DNA of 64,000 nucleotides from Watersipora subatra (lineage: Eukaryota; Bryozoa; Gymnolaemata; Cheilostomatida; Watersiporidae). The DNA lies in contig NC_088710.1 of NCBI RefSeq assembly GCF_963576615.1, forward strand, positions 21,199,114 through 21,263,113, read 5' to 3'. This document shows, piece after piece, positions 63,112-64,000 of the stretch. Within the stretch, counting starts at the first letter, position 1. Every line of letters starts with the position of its first letter. The position numbers and the translations under genes are program-made. Under the pieces are notes generated by a model. It searched no databases. It was not told the DNA's origin and was given only the letters and a program-made list of their open reading frames with translations.

Positions 63112-64000
63112 CAGGGGTGTCAAACTCATTTTCACCGAGGGCCACATCAGCGTAATGGCTGTCCTCAAAGGGCCAGATGTAACTTATAATTGTAAGGAAA
63201 TGTAATCGAATAATGTAAAATAACTTAAACTAGTCTTTGATATTTAACAACTCTGACTTTATTACTTAAAGTTGCAAACAGAACAGTTGCACAGCAAAAC
63301 ATGCAGAACACTTGTTTTTGAAAAAAATCAGAAAAGTTACACAATACCCATCAACATGGGCATACTTTCAGTAAAATAAAAAATTGTGAGCTGCTAAGAA
63401 CATGAATTTGTTGGCATACACACATCAAATCTGCAAACACTACATAATTGCAACAGCAGCAACACAAAATCAATATGTAAGCAGCAAAAAATCAAAAAAT
63501 TATTTGCTGAGACAAAGTTAGACTTGCACCAAAGAAATTACAAAATATACAGTGTTTGACTAAAATTAGTAATATTTTATTACATACAATACAAAGTTAT
63601 GAATATTATTTATACATGTACAGTTAGTCATGAACATGAAAATCATGAAACTATAATTTCAAATTTTTCCTCGTGAGCATTATCTTCAAAGCATAGCAAA
63701 TCTACATCCCAATATAACTCAAATAAGCTGCCATAAACATGTTTCAAACAATAACAATATGTTCAGTAACTCTGTTTTTGACTTTTCAGACTTCAGGGGC
63801 AGCTCTAAGAATGAATATGATCCTATCGAGATTGAATGATAACTTTTGTCTGACTACGGTTGACAGCCTAAAAAGTGCATTTTTATTCGAGCGTAACGAT
63901 TCAAATTGACAAAATTAAAAGTTAGTAAAAACTTTGAAACATTAAAAATAATGTTTCAATTTGATTTATGCAGTCTTTCACTGCCTTACCCCTTCTGAAT
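63112..64000 (+). mobile_element. hAT-like element, left end (continues past window)
   Basis: Starts with CAGGGGTGTCAAACTCATTT and then GAGGGCCACATCAGC and AAAGGGCCAGATGTAAC. This is a widespread hAT (Charlie-like) terminal sequence, recognised from memory. The right end is not in the window, so length and target duplication cannot be judged. No transposase frame is visible. Confidence 0.55.

Overview
This is an AT-rich animal genomic window. Genes are split into short exons with GT..AG introns, and the introns are full of DNA transposons, MITEs, SINE-like units and minisatellites. The main gene is an ortholog of the sodium leak channel NALCN. An acidic residue in the domain III selectivity position, together with the repeat content, suggests a lophotrochozoan-type invertebrate. 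I cannot name the species from this sequence.

Layout: (1) 1677-42451, + strand: 21 exons encode the second half of a NALCN channel. They run from the domain II-III linker through domains III and IV to the C-terminal WW..Q.T motif. I joined the exons by hand; every junction keeps phase and they give 1136 codons. The first half of the gene lies upstream of the window. (2) 45535-50928, + strand: a small multi-exon gene for a protein with two membrane spans. It may be a separate gene of about 326 residues with its own ATG, or a spliced extension of NALCN, because the NALCN stop codon lies inside a usable splice donor. (3) 52889-56095, - strand: an intronless 1068-residue TPR protein, the only long open frame in the window. 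(4) 58090-58664, - strand: a broken zinc-knuckle open frame, probably from a mobile element. (5) 60898-61442, + strand: the likely 5' end of an unrecognised gene. (6) 61517-62976: an internally deleted pogo/Tigger-type transposon with a second palindromic element nested in it. (7) 63112-end: the start of a hAT-like element.

The introns hold several repeat families present in more than one copy. One is a TTAA-flanked element of about 0.9 kb with long inverted ends (three copies). Another is a TA-flanked element with CCTAGGACAC ends (two copies of different length). A third has ACCATAAAACCT ends (two copies in opposite orientation). A tRNA-like SINE family has at least four copies. There is also a 463 bp hAT-type MITE with a perfect 8 bp target duplication, a 1.8 kb element with roughly 260 bp terminal inverted repeats, a LINE 3' remnant with two in-frame stops, and minisatellites with 14, 20, about 36 and 52 bp units. 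Most small open frames in the window come from these repeats or are chance.

The observations most worth following up are: glutamate instead of lysine at the domain III filter position; the stop-codon/splice-donor overlap that could fuse NALCN to the next gene; and decayed tandem copies of an exon's 3' end and splice donor just downstream of the domain III pore exon. I did not find clear evidence of a wholly new molecular system.
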